Under the pieces are notes generated by a model, which had not been told where the DNA came from, searched no databases, and worked only from the letters and a program-made list of their open reading frames with translations. From Clostridia bacterium (lineage in GTDB: Bacteria > Bacillota_A > Clostridia > Christensenellales > Borkfalkiaceae): a stretch of DNA of 39,057 nt. Positions 16,760-23,750 of this stretch are shown here, piece after piece (position 1 is the first letter of the stretch; each line of letters begins with the position of its first letter). Location of the stretch: contig JAFQBR010000011.1 of the NCBI GenBank assembly GCA_017399665.1, positions 1-39,057 of the forward strand, written 5' to 3'. The position numbers and the translations under genes are program-made.

Positions 16760-17026
16760 CTATTTATCGTCAACCTGATCGTTTGTTTGTGCCGATAAAT
16801 CAACAGTGCTATCCTTTCCAGCTTCAGCATCCCTGGCTTGCTTTGCGGCGTTGAACGCCTTTTCTCTTTCTCTTAAATTGTTTCGTTGGGTTTCGTACTG
16901 CTCTCTTCTAATAACGGGGATTAAAAAATACACAGCAACAATCACCGCGATAATAATTCCGCAAATCAAAAAGAATCTGCGGTCAACATCACCTAATTCA
17001 TTTAATAAAAGTAACGCATTTTGCAT
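16760..17026 (-). CDS. small single-pass membrane protein heading the transporter cluster
   Basis: An 88-residue protein with a short N terminus, one hydrophobic segment (about residues 19-39, LICGIIIAVIVAVYFLIPVI), then a charged, probably helical tail (REQYETQRNNLREREKAFNAAKQARDAEAG) that could form a coiled coil, and an acidic end. Basic residues after the segment predict a cytoplasmic tail. It is the first gene after the predicted cluster promoter; GGAG lies about 11 nt before the ATG. I do not recognise a family. Its position suggests an accessory subunit for the 431-residue membrane protein or the transporter. Confidence 0.7.
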   Translation of the reverse strand: MQNALLLLNELGDVDRRFFLICGIIIAVIVAVYFLIPVIRREQYETQRNNLREREKAFNAAKQARDAEAGKDSTVDLSAQTNDQVDDK

Positions 17027-17083
17027 AGTATGATTACTCCTTTACAGTAGCTATCGCTATGATTTTAATCGGGCATGCGATTC

Positions 17084-17096
17084 GTCGTTATACGAC
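17084..17096. promoter_or_regulatory. palindrome in the transporter-cluster leader
   Basis: GTCGTTATACGAC is a 13-bp near-perfect palindrome about 30 nt downstream of the predicted transcription start and 58 nt before the first gene. It could be an operator or a small RNA hairpin. Confidence 0.35.
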
Positions 17097-17127
17097 CAAA
17101 CTCACACACGCGCATACTTACAATCCT

Positions 17128-17156
17128 ATTATAAAACATTTCGCAAAAAAAATCAA
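17128..17156 (-). promoter_or_regulatory. promoter of the eight-gene transporter/nuclease cluster
   Basis: On the minus strand TTGATT (17151-17156), 17 bp, TATAAT (17128-17133). The predicted start near 17121 gives a leader of about 95 nt. Confidence 0.65.
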
Positions 17157-17438
17157 ATGATTTTATAGGGTAAAAAATAAAAAATGGAAGCAATTTATTA
17201 GTTAATCAACAACTGTATTTTCTTACTAATTTTTTTGGTTTTTTGTCGGCGTTTTTATCCCCTTTTTTGTTCTTTAAGATATTCGCTGTTTTTTTCCTCT
17301 TTTTTTTCACTTACCAGCTACCCATACTTTGTTTTACACTTAATCGTCATTTTAACGCCTTACTTAAAACTTGTTTGTTTTAAAGTCGAAAAGCGTAAAA
17401 ATCGACCTATAGGCTAGTTTTTAAGTAAAAAATAAAAA
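17157..17438. other. intergenic T-rich region, no gene
   Basis: About 280 bp, very rich in T on the plus strand. A 60-codon plus-strand frame (17235-17417) is hydrophobic low-complexity sequence without a ribosome binding site and is not called. The only structured item is the dispersed motif at 17400-17417. Confidence 0.7.
17400..17417 (+). repeat. dispersed intergenic motif
   Basis: AATCGACCTATAGGCTAG. It is preceded by TTTTAAAGT (17379-17387), as is the copy at 19772-19790, so the shared element may be about 40 bp long. Confidence 0.75.
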
Positions 17439-17466
17439 GTTGCAAGGAAGTGTTTTTCCTCGCAAC
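17424..17466 (-). terminator. pepV terminator
   Basis: GTTGCAAGGAA (17439-17449) and TTCCTCGCAAC (17456-17466) form a stem with one mismatch. Read on the minus strand it is followed by TTTTTATTTTTTACTT. Confidence 0.85.
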
Positions 17467-17475
17467 GGTCATCTG

Positions 17476-18747
17476 TTATTCTGTTAGCTGTTTTATTGCT
17501 TTTTTGTAAATTCGGCACATTTTTTCAATATTTTTTACGCTTATATATTCGTTGGGTTCATGCACGGGGGCGTCTTCGCCGGGAAATTCTGGGCCAAAAG
17601 CCGCTCCAATGGGTAATGCTCTTGCGTACGTGCCACCGCCAATAGCCATTGGCTTTAAATCACTACCCGTTTCGTCGTTATACACTTTAAGTAGCGTCTT
17701 AATTAAAAAGCTTTCTTTCGAGTTAAATAGGGGTCTTTGATGATTGCCAATTAGGGTGTATGGTGCAATTTTTTGACATGCGTCCTCAATAAAATTTGAC
17801 GGAAGGGTTGAAGGATATCTAAAATCAACCACTATATCCATCTTGCCATCTTTTGCTTTTATTATATCAGGCGACATTGTTAAATACCCGGTTTCGTCGT
17901 TAACTTGTTTAAGTCCAAATCTATCTTCAAACAACGTCTCGTGAACGTTTGAGCTTACAAGTCCGCATTCCGCAAGATATTTCAATAATGGATAGATAGC
18001 GTTTTTGCCCTTATCGGGGGTAGACCCGTGAGCGGATACACCAAAGCTTTCAATTTTATCTCCGTTAATGCTAAGCCCGTGCTTTTTTGCAATTTCTTCG
18101 TTAATTGGACAAAGGGCATAAGCATAGTCGCAAACCATATTTGGCATTTCTCCGCCAAACACTTGTATATCTTTACTGCACTCAAAATGAAATTCGGGAT
18201 GAAAAATACCTTTTTCCGCATATAAAACAGGGAAATTACCGTCAGGCGAAAAACCAAAATCCGGCATTTTTGCGACATTTTTATAGTGTTTCATACATTC
18301 CCAGCCACTTTCTTCGTTGCATCCGAGAATAAGCTTGATTGTTTTTTTAGGCTTAAATCCCTCATCTTTTAACGCTTTTAACATATGTAAAACGCAAATA
18401 GTTGGGCCTTTATCGTCCAAAGTGCCTCTTGCATAAATCTTACCGTCTTCTTCCGTGGGCTCAAAGGGAGGATACTTCCAATCGGCAAGCCTACCGGCTT
18501 TTACAACGTCTAAATGGCATAAAATTCCCATTGTCTGCTCGCCCTCTTCGCCATGCCAAACAACTTCGCCAACGTAACCGTCGTAATTTATTGTTTCAAA
18601 TCCCATTTCTTTTGCAAGATTTAATGTAAAAATAAGTGCGTCGTTTACCGCCTTACCAAAGGGCATTCCCTCTTCTGGCGCTGCTTGAACGCTAGGAATT
18701 GCACATAATTTTATAATATTTTGCTTAATTTCGTTAATTTGTTGCAT
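17476..18747 (-). CDS. pepV: PepV-type M20 metallodipeptidase
   Basis: A cytosolic zinc peptidase that cleaves dipeptides. M20 signatures are complete: H78 and D80 in CHLDVVKAG, the bridging D111 in ARGTLDDKG, catalytic E145 and second metal ligand E146 in CNEESGWE, D169 in FSPDGNFPV, and a C-terminal histidine in APVHEPNEY. The WKYPPFEPTEEDGKIYARG block and IGGGTYARALP are typical of the PepV/Xaa-His subgroup rather than of deacylases such as ArgE or DapE. The 423-residue length is slightly below the usual 460-470. It is transcribed alone, divergent from radC, and has its own terminator. The start has only a weak GAGGT-like ribosome binding site. Confidence 0.9.
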   Translation of the reverse strand: MQQINEIKQNIIKLCAIPSVQAAPEEGMPFGKAVNDALIFTLNLAKEMGFETINYDGYVGEVVWHGEEGEQTMGILCHLDVVKAGRLADWKYPPFEPTEEDGKIYARGTLDDKGPTICVLHMLKALKDEGFKPKKTIKLILGCNEESGWECMKHYKNVAKMPDFGFSPDGNFPVLYAEKGIFHPEFHFECSKDIQVFGGEMPNMVCDYAYALCPINEEIAKKHGLSINGDKIESFGVSAHGSTPDKGKNAIYPLLKYLAECGLVSSNVHETLFEDRFGLKQVNDETGYLTMSPDIIKAKDGKMDIVVDFRYPSTLPSNFIEDACQKIAPYTLIGNHQRPLFNSKESFLIKTLLKVYNDETGSDLKPMAIGGGTYARALPIGAAFGPEFPGEDAPVHEPNEYISVKNIEKMCRIYKKAIKQLTE

Positions 18748-18782
18748 ATTTTGACCTCAATTTTAAAAAATCTCTTTTTTTT

Positions 18783-18813
18783 ATTATACACTTTTTTTTA
18801 AATATGGTAAAAT
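18783..18813. promoter_or_regulatory. divergent pepV/radC promoters
   Basis: Plus strand: TATACA (18785-18790), 17 bp, TAAAAT (18808-18813) with an extended TGG, reading to radC. Minus strand: TATAAT (18783-18788) reading to pepV. The two overlap. Confidence 0.5.
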
Positions 18814-18850
18814 AGTTTAAATGGTTTTTTAAAAATTAAGGGAGGTTTTT

Positions 18851-19546
18851 ATGCACGAAGGGCACAGAGAAAGGCTTATTGCAAAGCTTATTAATAACGA
18901 AAATATACTTTCTCCGCACGAAGTGCTAGAAATTTTACTTTTTTACGCAATTCCAAGAAAAAACGTAAACGAGCTTGCCCATAGACTACTTGACACCTTT
19001 GGAACTATTGAGGGATGCTTAACCGCAGATTATGATTCACTTATGGCTATCGACGGCATAGGGCATAAAACAGCAACGTTTTTTACAACTTTAAACACAC
19101 TAAACAATATTATTTCTGAAGAAAAGAACAAAATGCCTGTCATTTTTAGTTTTGATAGTTGCAAACAAATGCTTATAAACTCTTTCCGTGGCGCAACGGA
19201 AGAAAAATTCGTTGCCTTTTTCCTTGATAAACGCGGAACTATACTTGTTAGAAAGATTTTTTCTTCACATTCTGCCAATATGGTTAATTTTGATCTTTCA
19301 GATTTAATTAAAGGCGTTCTTTCAAAAAAACCGCACAGCGCAGTAATTTGCCACAACCACTTATCGGGCAACGCAAAGCCCTCTTATAGCGACGACGTGG
19401 CAACGGAAAAAATTATGCTTTCGTTAAAAATAAGCAACGTGATTTTATACGACCATATAATTATTTCAGGCGACAACACCTTTAGCTACCGCTCGGCAAA
19501 TAGACTTGATGCGATAGAAAGCAAGGTGAATAAAATAATTTACTAG
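18851..19546 (+). CDS. radC: RadC-family JAB/MPN protein
   Basis: RadC-family proteins have an N-terminal helix-hairpin-helix region and a C-terminal JAB1/MPN metalloprotease-like domain; the old link to DNA repair is doubtful and the true function is unsettled. Here the hairpin segment AIDGIGHKTA is at 66-75. The metal-binding motif is HNHLSGNAKPSYSDD: H168, H170, and S178-x-x-D181. The usual HNHPSG has Leu in place of Pro. DHIIISGDNTFSYR near the C terminus is typical. Length 231 is normal. GGGAGG lies before the ATG. A single-gene unit divergent from pepV. Confidence 0.92.
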   Translation: MHEGHRERLIAKLINNENILSPHEVLEILLFYAIPRKNVNELAHRLLDTFGTIEGCLTADYDSLMAIDGIGHKTATFFTTLNTLNNIISEEKNKMPVIFSFDSCKQMLINSFRGATEEKFVAFFLDKRGTILVRKIFSSHSANMVNFDLSDLIKGVLSKKPHSAVICHNHLSGNAKPSYSDDVATEKIMLSLKISNVILYDHIIISGDNTFSYRSANRLDAIESKVNKIIY

Positions 19547-19813
19547 TAATTTTTTCGTGAAACATCCATTAAACGACTTATTTGCTAACTTTTCGTGAAA
19601 CATTTTTTGCTGAATTTTATTTGTTTCGTTCGTTTTTTTTGGTTGTTTTTTAAATAAACATGCTCAATTTAAGCACTTTTCAACAATTTTTTATTGTTTT
19701 TACTAATTTTTGAATATTTTTTAAAAAAAATTAGTTTTTTTTCACTATTGTTTTATGTTTTAAAGTGCTAATAATCGACTTATAGACCACTTTTTTAATT
19801 TGAATAATAAAAT
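19547..19813. other. T-rich intergenic region between radC and gltX
   Basis: About 270 bp with no gene. It holds two CGTGAAACA half-parS-like words (19556-19564, 19594-19602), a weak motif-like stretch (TTAAACGACTTATTTGC near 19570), and a clear dispersed motif at 19772-19790. No T-box leader structure is evident ahead of gltX. Confidence 0.6.
19772..19790 (+). repeat. dispersed intergenic motif
   Basis: TAATCGACTTATAGACCAC, preceded by GTGCTAA. The extended core GCTAATAATCGACTTATAG also occurs, on the minus strand, at the copy near 28254. Confidence 0.8.
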
Positions 19814-19829
19814 ACGCAATTTTTTGCGT
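19814..19829 (+). other. hairpin abutting the gltX ribosome binding site
   Basis: ACGCAA (19814-19819), a TTTT loop, TTGCGT (19824-19829). The stem ends one nucleotide before GGAGG (19831-19835) and could influence ribosome access. Confidence 0.45.
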
Positions 19830-19840
19830 TGGAGGATAAA

Positions 19841-21280
19841 ATGGAAAAAATTAGAACAAGATTTGCGCCAAGCCCCACAGGGTTTATGCATCTTGGCGGA
19901 CTTCGTACGGCACTTTACTGCTATCTTTACTCAAAAAAGCACGGTGGCGACTTCATTTTAAGAATTGAAGATACCGACCAAGAACGCTTTGTTGAAGGAG
20001 CTATCGACGTTATTTACTCTTCTCTTCACGAATCAGGTATTGATTATGATGAAGGGCCTGATAAAGGCGGTGATTACGGCCCGTACGTTCAGACTGAAAG
20101 AAAAGCACTTTATCTTGAATACGCTAAAAAGCTTGTTGAGCTTGGCGGTGCTTATTACTGTTTCTGCACAAAAGAACGTTTAGAATCACTTACCGACGAT
20201 AAGGGCAATAGAAAATACGACAAACATTGCCTAAATCTTCCTAAAGAAGAGGTTGAAAGAAGAATTGCCAACGGCGAACCCTACGTTATCCGTCAAAATA
20301 TTCCTTTAGAAGGTAAATCTAGCTACGACGATATGGTTTTTGGTACGATTACCGTTGATTACGCCGAGCTTGAAGATAATATTTTGATTAAAAGCGACGG
20401 ACTTCCCACATATAACTTCGCAAACGTAGTAGACGACCACCTAATGAAGATCTCTCACGTTATACGCGGAACAGAATATCTCTCTTCTACCCCTAAATAC
20501 AACCTAATTTACGACGCTTTCGGCTGGGAAAGACCTAATTATATTCACTTACCTATCATTATGAAAGATGCAACTCGCAAGCTTTCTAAGCGTTATGGCG
20601 ATGCAAACTTTGACGATTTTGTAAATAAAGGCTATTTACCCGAAGCAATAGTTAACTATGTAGCTCTTCTTGGTTGGAGTCCCAAGGAAAACGTTGAAAA
20701 AATGACTATGGAACAGATGATTTCGCTATTTTCTTTAGACGGCGTTTCAAAATCCCCCTCCATTTTTGACGACGTTAAGCTTCGTTGGCTTAACGGAGAA
20801 TATTTAAAAGAGCTTTCTGATGAAGAATTTTTAAAACGCGCAATGCCGTTCTTTGAAAAATCAAAGGTTTTTGGTAAGTATGATTTACTACAACTCTCCG
20901 CTTTACTTAAGTCAAGAGTAGAAATTTTAAGCGAAATTCCCGAAAAAATCAATTTCTTAGAGGAATTTGGCGAATATGATACGGAACTATTCTATCACAA
21001 GAAGATGAAAACGGATAAAGATGTTGCTTTAACCGTTCTTCCTTGGATAAGAGAAACTCTTGCAAACCTAGAAAACTTCGACCACGACTCAATTCACGAC
21101 TCATTAATTGCACTAGCTAGCGAAAAAGGAATGAAAAACGGTCAAATTTTATGGCCCGCACGCGTTGCTTTATCAGGTAAAGACGTTACACCCGGTGGAG
21201 CAATTGAACTTGCTTTAATTTTAGGCAAGGAAGAAAGCTTACGCAGAATTGATTTTTCTCTTAACTTATTAAACAAATAG
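19841..21280 (+). CDS. gltX: glutamyl-tRNA synthetase
   Basis: A class I aminoacyl-tRNA synthetase charging tRNA-Glu (and possibly tRNA-Gln if the cell uses the amidotransferase route). The HIGH-type motif is PSPTGFMHLGGLRTALY (residues 10-26) and the KMSKS-type motif is KLSKRYG at about 247-253. A zinc-binding pattern like that of E. coli GluRS is retained: CFC followed by KYDKHC about 24 residues later. I place the start at 19841, giving the usual MEKIRTRFAPSPTG; GGAGG at 19831-19835 is well spaced for it, while an in-frame TTG at 19829 overlaps the hairpin and precedes the ribosome binding site. 479 residues is normal. It stands alone with a strong terminator. Confidence 0.96.
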   Translation: MEKIRTRFAPSPTGFMHLGGLRTALYCYLYSKKHGGDFILRIEDTDQERFVEGAIDVIYSSLHESGIDYDEGPDKGGDYGPYVQTERKALYLEYAKKLVELGGAYYCFCTKERLESLTDDKGNRKYDKHCLNLPKEEVERRIANGEPYVIRQNIPLEGKSSYDDMVFGTITVDYAELEDNILIKSDGLPTYNFANVVDDHLMKISHVIRGTEYLSSTPKYNLIYDAFGWERPNYIHLPIIMKDATRKLSKRYGDANFDDFVNKGYLPEAIVNYVALLGWSPKENVEKMTMEQMISLFSLDGVSKSPSIFDDVKLRWLNGEYLKELSDEEFLKRAMPFFEKSKVFGKYDLLQLSALLKSRVEILSEIPEKINFLEEFGEYDTELFYHKKMKTDKDVALTVLPWIRETLANLENFDHDSIHDSLIALASEKGMKNGQILWPARVALSGKDVTPGGAIELALILGKEESLRRIDFSLNLLNK

Positions 21281-21303
21281 CCTAACAACTTAATAATAAA
21301 GTC

Positions 21304-21339
21304 AAAAAACTCACACCAAACAATGGTGCGAGTTTTTTT
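21304..21339 (+). terminator. gltX terminator
   Basis: AAAACTCACACCA (about 21305-21317) pairs with TGGTGCGAGTTTT (21324-21336) with one mismatch, followed by a T run. Confidence 0.9.
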
Positions 21340-21378
21340 ATACATAATTTTATGAAACATTTTGCGTGAAACGCTAGT

Positions 21379-21395
21379 TAATCAACCTATAGACC
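21379..21395 (+). repeat. dispersed intergenic motif (variant)
   Basis: TAATCAACCTATAGACC; one substitution in the core (TCAAC for TCGAC). Confidence 0.65.
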
Positions 21396-21504
21396 TATTT
21401 CTTAGTTGTTTTATCAACATTTTTTACATTCTTTACCCCTTTTTTCTTCCCTCTTATTTGTTTTTTTGCAATTTATTCAAGATTTTTTTACTTCAAACCC
21501 GTAT

Positions 21505-21520
21505 TAATCGACCTATAGCC
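21505..21520 (+). repeat. dispersed intergenic motif
   Basis: TAATCGACCTATAGCC, followed by CGACTTTTGT; 126 bp downstream of the previous copy in the same orientation. Confidence 0.8.
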
Positions 21521-21598
21521 CGACTTTTGTATTTTATTTTATTGTTTTTTTACAGCATTTCTTATCACTCTATCTTTTTGTATGCTTTTTGTGCGTAA

Positions 21599-21634
21599 TT
21601 GTTAACAATTTCGGCATACGTTGTTAATAATTTG
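21599..21634. repeat. tandem TTGTTAAYAATTT sites
   Basis: TTGTTAACAATTT at about 21600-21612 and TTGTTAATAATTT at about 21621-21633, about two helical turns apart. The TTGTTAA word resembles half of a Rex-type operator, but the arrangement differs and no promoter is near. Confidence 0.4.
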
Positions 21635-21930
21635 CGACATTTCTTAGTTTTTTTCTATTGTTTCTGCCAAAACACAGCCTATTTTTTTCTTAATCAAAGC
21701 TTTTTAATGCTATTTATATAAAAAACGCTTAAAATTCTATTCTTTTTTTGTTTTTTAAATAAATTCTAAAAAAAGCTCGTACAAACAACATTTTTAAGCC
21801 GTTTTAAGGCTTTATTTGCTCTTTTTGGCTTATTTTATATATTTCACAATATTTTCCCTGTTTTTGCCACTATTGGGCTGACAATCGCAAATCTGGGCCT
21901 TATTTTATTAATTTACTCAAAAAAACATGT

Positions 21931-21944
21931 CTATAAGTCGATTA
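21931..21944 (-). repeat. dispersed intergenic motif
   Basis: CTATAAGTCGATTA on the plus strand, i.e. TAATCGACTTATAG on the minus strand, about 20 nt downstream of the yyaC stop. On that strand it is followed by a T run. Confidence 0.8.
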
Positions 21945-21965
21945 TCGCTAATTTTAAGGCATTTT

Positions 21966-22538
21966 TTAATAGTTTAGGCCAATATTGCTCTCTTTATTAC
22001 GTCTTAAAGCGTTTTCGTTAATTTGCACGAATATCTCCAGCCCCTTTGCTATATTTTCCGCCATTTTATAGACAGTAGATAGCCTTGAGTGGGTTAAAGC
22101 CTTTCCATTAGACCTTTTCTCGCCAAGTACGCCCAAAACGCTTATATCGCCTGTTTTTGGCAGGTTTTTATTTACGCCAAGTCCAGGTTTTATCCCCCCA
22201 GCCTGCACTTTGATCACACCAACGTCCTCTTTTTTACCAAGAGCGGCATCAATAACGATAGACAACGTGCCCGGATGGCATTTTTTTAAAAATTCAACGG
22301 CGTACGGAACTTCTTTTGCGCAAATGGTAGAAAAAAGATTGCCGTACACAAAAACCTTTCCACTATTAATCTTTAAAAGCGAACCACAAAGAGGAGCTAA
22401 ACTATCGCCAATATTACCGTCAGACCCTACAAATATAAAAGCAAGGCTTTCTGCAGGCCCTTTTACTATTTTTTCTATCGATTTTGCAATAAAAAAAGGT
22501 AAATTGTCGCATTTATAATCAAAACTGTATAATTCCAT
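21966..22538 (-). CDS. yyaC: YyaC-like sporulation protein
   Basis: A 190-residue protein of the YyaC family, distant relatives of hydrogenase-maturation proteases that are linked to sporulation. Seen: FIFVGSDGNIGDSLAPLCGSLL (about residues 35-56), VFVYGNLFSTICAKEV, SIVIDAALGKKEDVGVIKV and the glycine-rich GGIKPGLGVNKNLPKTGDISVLGVL, all typical of the family. Substrate unknown. In Bacillus subtilis yyaC lies close to spo0J/soj, and here parA/parB are about 5 kb away, which supports the call. The ATG has only a distant AAGGAT. It is divergent from the CvpA-family gene. Its presence suggests the organism can sporulate, or descends from one that could. Confidence 0.85.
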   Translation of the reverse strand: MELYSFDYKCDNLPFFIAKSIEKIVKGPAESLAFIFVGSDGNIGDSLAPLCGSLLKINSGKVFVYGNLFSTICAKEVPYAVEFLKKCHPGTLSIVIDAALGKKEDVGVIKVQAGGIKPGLGVNKNLPKTGDISVLGVLGEKRSNGKALTHSRLSTVYKMAENIAKGLEIFVQINENALRRNKESNIGLNY

Positions 22539-22581
22539 ACCAGCATTTTTATCCTTTTTATAGCTTTTTATTCTTTTTCTA

Positions 22582-22610
22582 TTGCAAAAAGCCTTTTTTT
22601 TTGATATAAT
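22582..22610 (+). promoter_or_regulatory. promoter of the CvpA-family gene
   Basis: TTGCAA (22582-22587), 17 bp, TATAAT (22605-22610) with an extended TG at 22602-22603. The same TTGCAA -35 variant occurs in the nrnA promoter. Confidence 0.7.
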
Positions 22611-22650
22611 CTATTTAGTTTTTAAAAAATTTAATACAAAGGGAGGTTTT

Positions 22651-23382
22651 ATGCTCAATTTAATATCAGCAGACCTCAGCAAAGGAATGATTGCAGACGT
22701 AATTTGCTTAGCAATTATAGCATTATTTGCAATTTCTAACCTTTCTAAGGGCTTTTTTAAGCAATTATTTGTTGTTATTTGTGCAATTAGCGCTACTTTA
22801 CTAGCCTATTTCTTCTGCGACAACCTAGTAAACTACGCAAACGCAAAATTCGGCTTAGGTGAGCTTGTAACAGGCAAAATAATGAATTTTTTCGGTGAAA
22901 AACTGCCAATTGTTACAGAATTTACCGATACAACAATTAAAGATGCAATCAAAAACTTAGGGTTGCCCCAATTTATAGCCGATTTTGCGATTAAATCACT
23001 TGAGACGACAGATTTAATCAATTTCGAACACGTTGGCGAGTATTTGGCAAACATAATCGCAAACTACGTTTTAACAGGTGTTGCCTTCGTTGTAATCTTC
23101 TACGTTTCTAAGCTAGTACTGTTTATCGTAAGAAAAATTGTAGAAAAACTTGTAAAATTGCCCATTTTAAGGGGAATTGATAAGATTTTAGGCTTAATTT
23201 TAGGTCTAATTAAAGCTTTTGCGGTACTTTACGTTGGTATTTACCTAATTACCATTATTCCCTCTTCAGCGCTACAAGGCGCAAGAGAGGCGCTAAACGA
23301 CTCAATGATTGGTCACTTCTTACAGGAGAAAAACCTTTTCGCAAGTATAATCACTTGGGCTGTTTCAGCAATTAAATTTTAA
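22651..23382 (+). CDS. CvpA-family membrane protein
   Basis: A 243-residue integral membrane protein with about four hydrophobic segments (near residues 15-33, 36-55, 125-150 and 175-205) and the CvpA-like pattern of an N-terminal pair and LGLILGLIKAFAVLYVGIYLI near the end. CvpA (colicin V production) relatives are widespread in Bacillota; their molecular role is unclear, with links to envelope homeostasis. The start at 22651 has GGGAGG at 22641-22646; a longer frame beginning at 22582 would start inside the -35 box and is rejected. Single-gene unit with promoter and terminator, divergent from yyaC. Confidence 0.85.
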   Translation: MLNLISADLSKGMIADVICLAIIALFAISNLSKGFFKQLFVVICAISATLLAYFFCDNLVNYANAKFGLGELVTGKIMNFFGEKLPIVTEFTDTTIKDAIKNLGLPQFIADFAIKSLETTDLINFEHVGEYLANIIANYVLTGVAFVVIFYVSKLVLFIVRKIVEKLVKLPILRGIDKILGLILGLIKAFAVLYVGIYLITIIPSSALQGAREALNDSMIGHFLQEKNLFASIITWAVSAIKF

Positions 23383-23388
23383 TAAATT

Positions 23389-23414
23389 ATCGGGCCTCGT
23401 GCCCGATTTTTTTA
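23389..23414 (+). terminator. terminator of the CvpA-family gene
   Basis: ATCGGGC (23389-23395) and GCCCGAT (23401-23407) form a perfect stem with a CTCGT loop, followed by seven T. Confidence 0.92.
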
Positions 23415-23698
23415 TGCCTTGTTTCACTGTTTTACAGAAAATTTCACACAGTTTTAATCGCAATATTGGTTGTTTAGAGTTGATTTGCACTGAATTATCT
23501 GCATTTTTTATGTATTTTTCGCTATTACTATCGTGAAACTTTAATTGTTTCACAAAAAGCGCGAAAAATTAATCGGTCAAAAAAAATCGGAGTAATTTTT
23601 TGGTCAATTTTTTCAACCAAAAATCTTCAAAATCCCGCATTTTATCTATGATTTTGAGTTTGTGAAAAATTTTACTTTTTAGTTGGACAGTGTAAAAT

Positions 23699-23714
23699 TG
23701 TTTCACGTGGAGCA
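23699..23714. promoter_or_regulatory. parS site 1
   Basis: TGTTTCACGTGGAGCA differs at one base from TGTTTCACGTGGAACA, the complement of the Bacillus parS consensus as I recall it. ParB/Spo0J would nucleate here. Confidence 0.8.
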
Positions 23715-23734
23715 TTTTTTTGCTATTTTTTACA

Positions 23735-23750
23735 AGTTTCACGTGGAACA
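23735..23750. promoter_or_regulatory. parS site 2
   Basis: AGTTTCACGTGGAACA, again 15 of 16 matches, at a different mismatch, 36 bp from site 1 and in the same orientation. Confidence 0.82.

Larger units (their letters stand above)
21341..21965. other. 625-bp intergenic region with motif copies
   Basis: No gene is supported. A plus-strand frame at 21362-21598 is T-rich hydrophobic sequence lacking a ribosome binding site. Contents: a CGTGAAACG word (21365-21373), three dispersed motifs (21379, 21505, 21931) and a direct TTGTTAA-type repeat (21599-21634). Confidence 0.65.

Noticed and set aside
17235..17417. Small hydrophobic protein on the plus strand
   Set aside because: No ribosome binding site; T-rich sequence yields Phe/Leu/Ser by composition, and the frame overlaps a dispersed motif.
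19547..19840. T-box riboswitch upstream of gltX
   Set aside because: No T-box consensus, specifier loop or antiterminator/terminator pair is visible, and the region is dominated by T runs.
21362..21598. 78-residue membrane protein
   Set aside because: Same reason: T-rich low complexity, no ribosome binding site, two motif copies inside.
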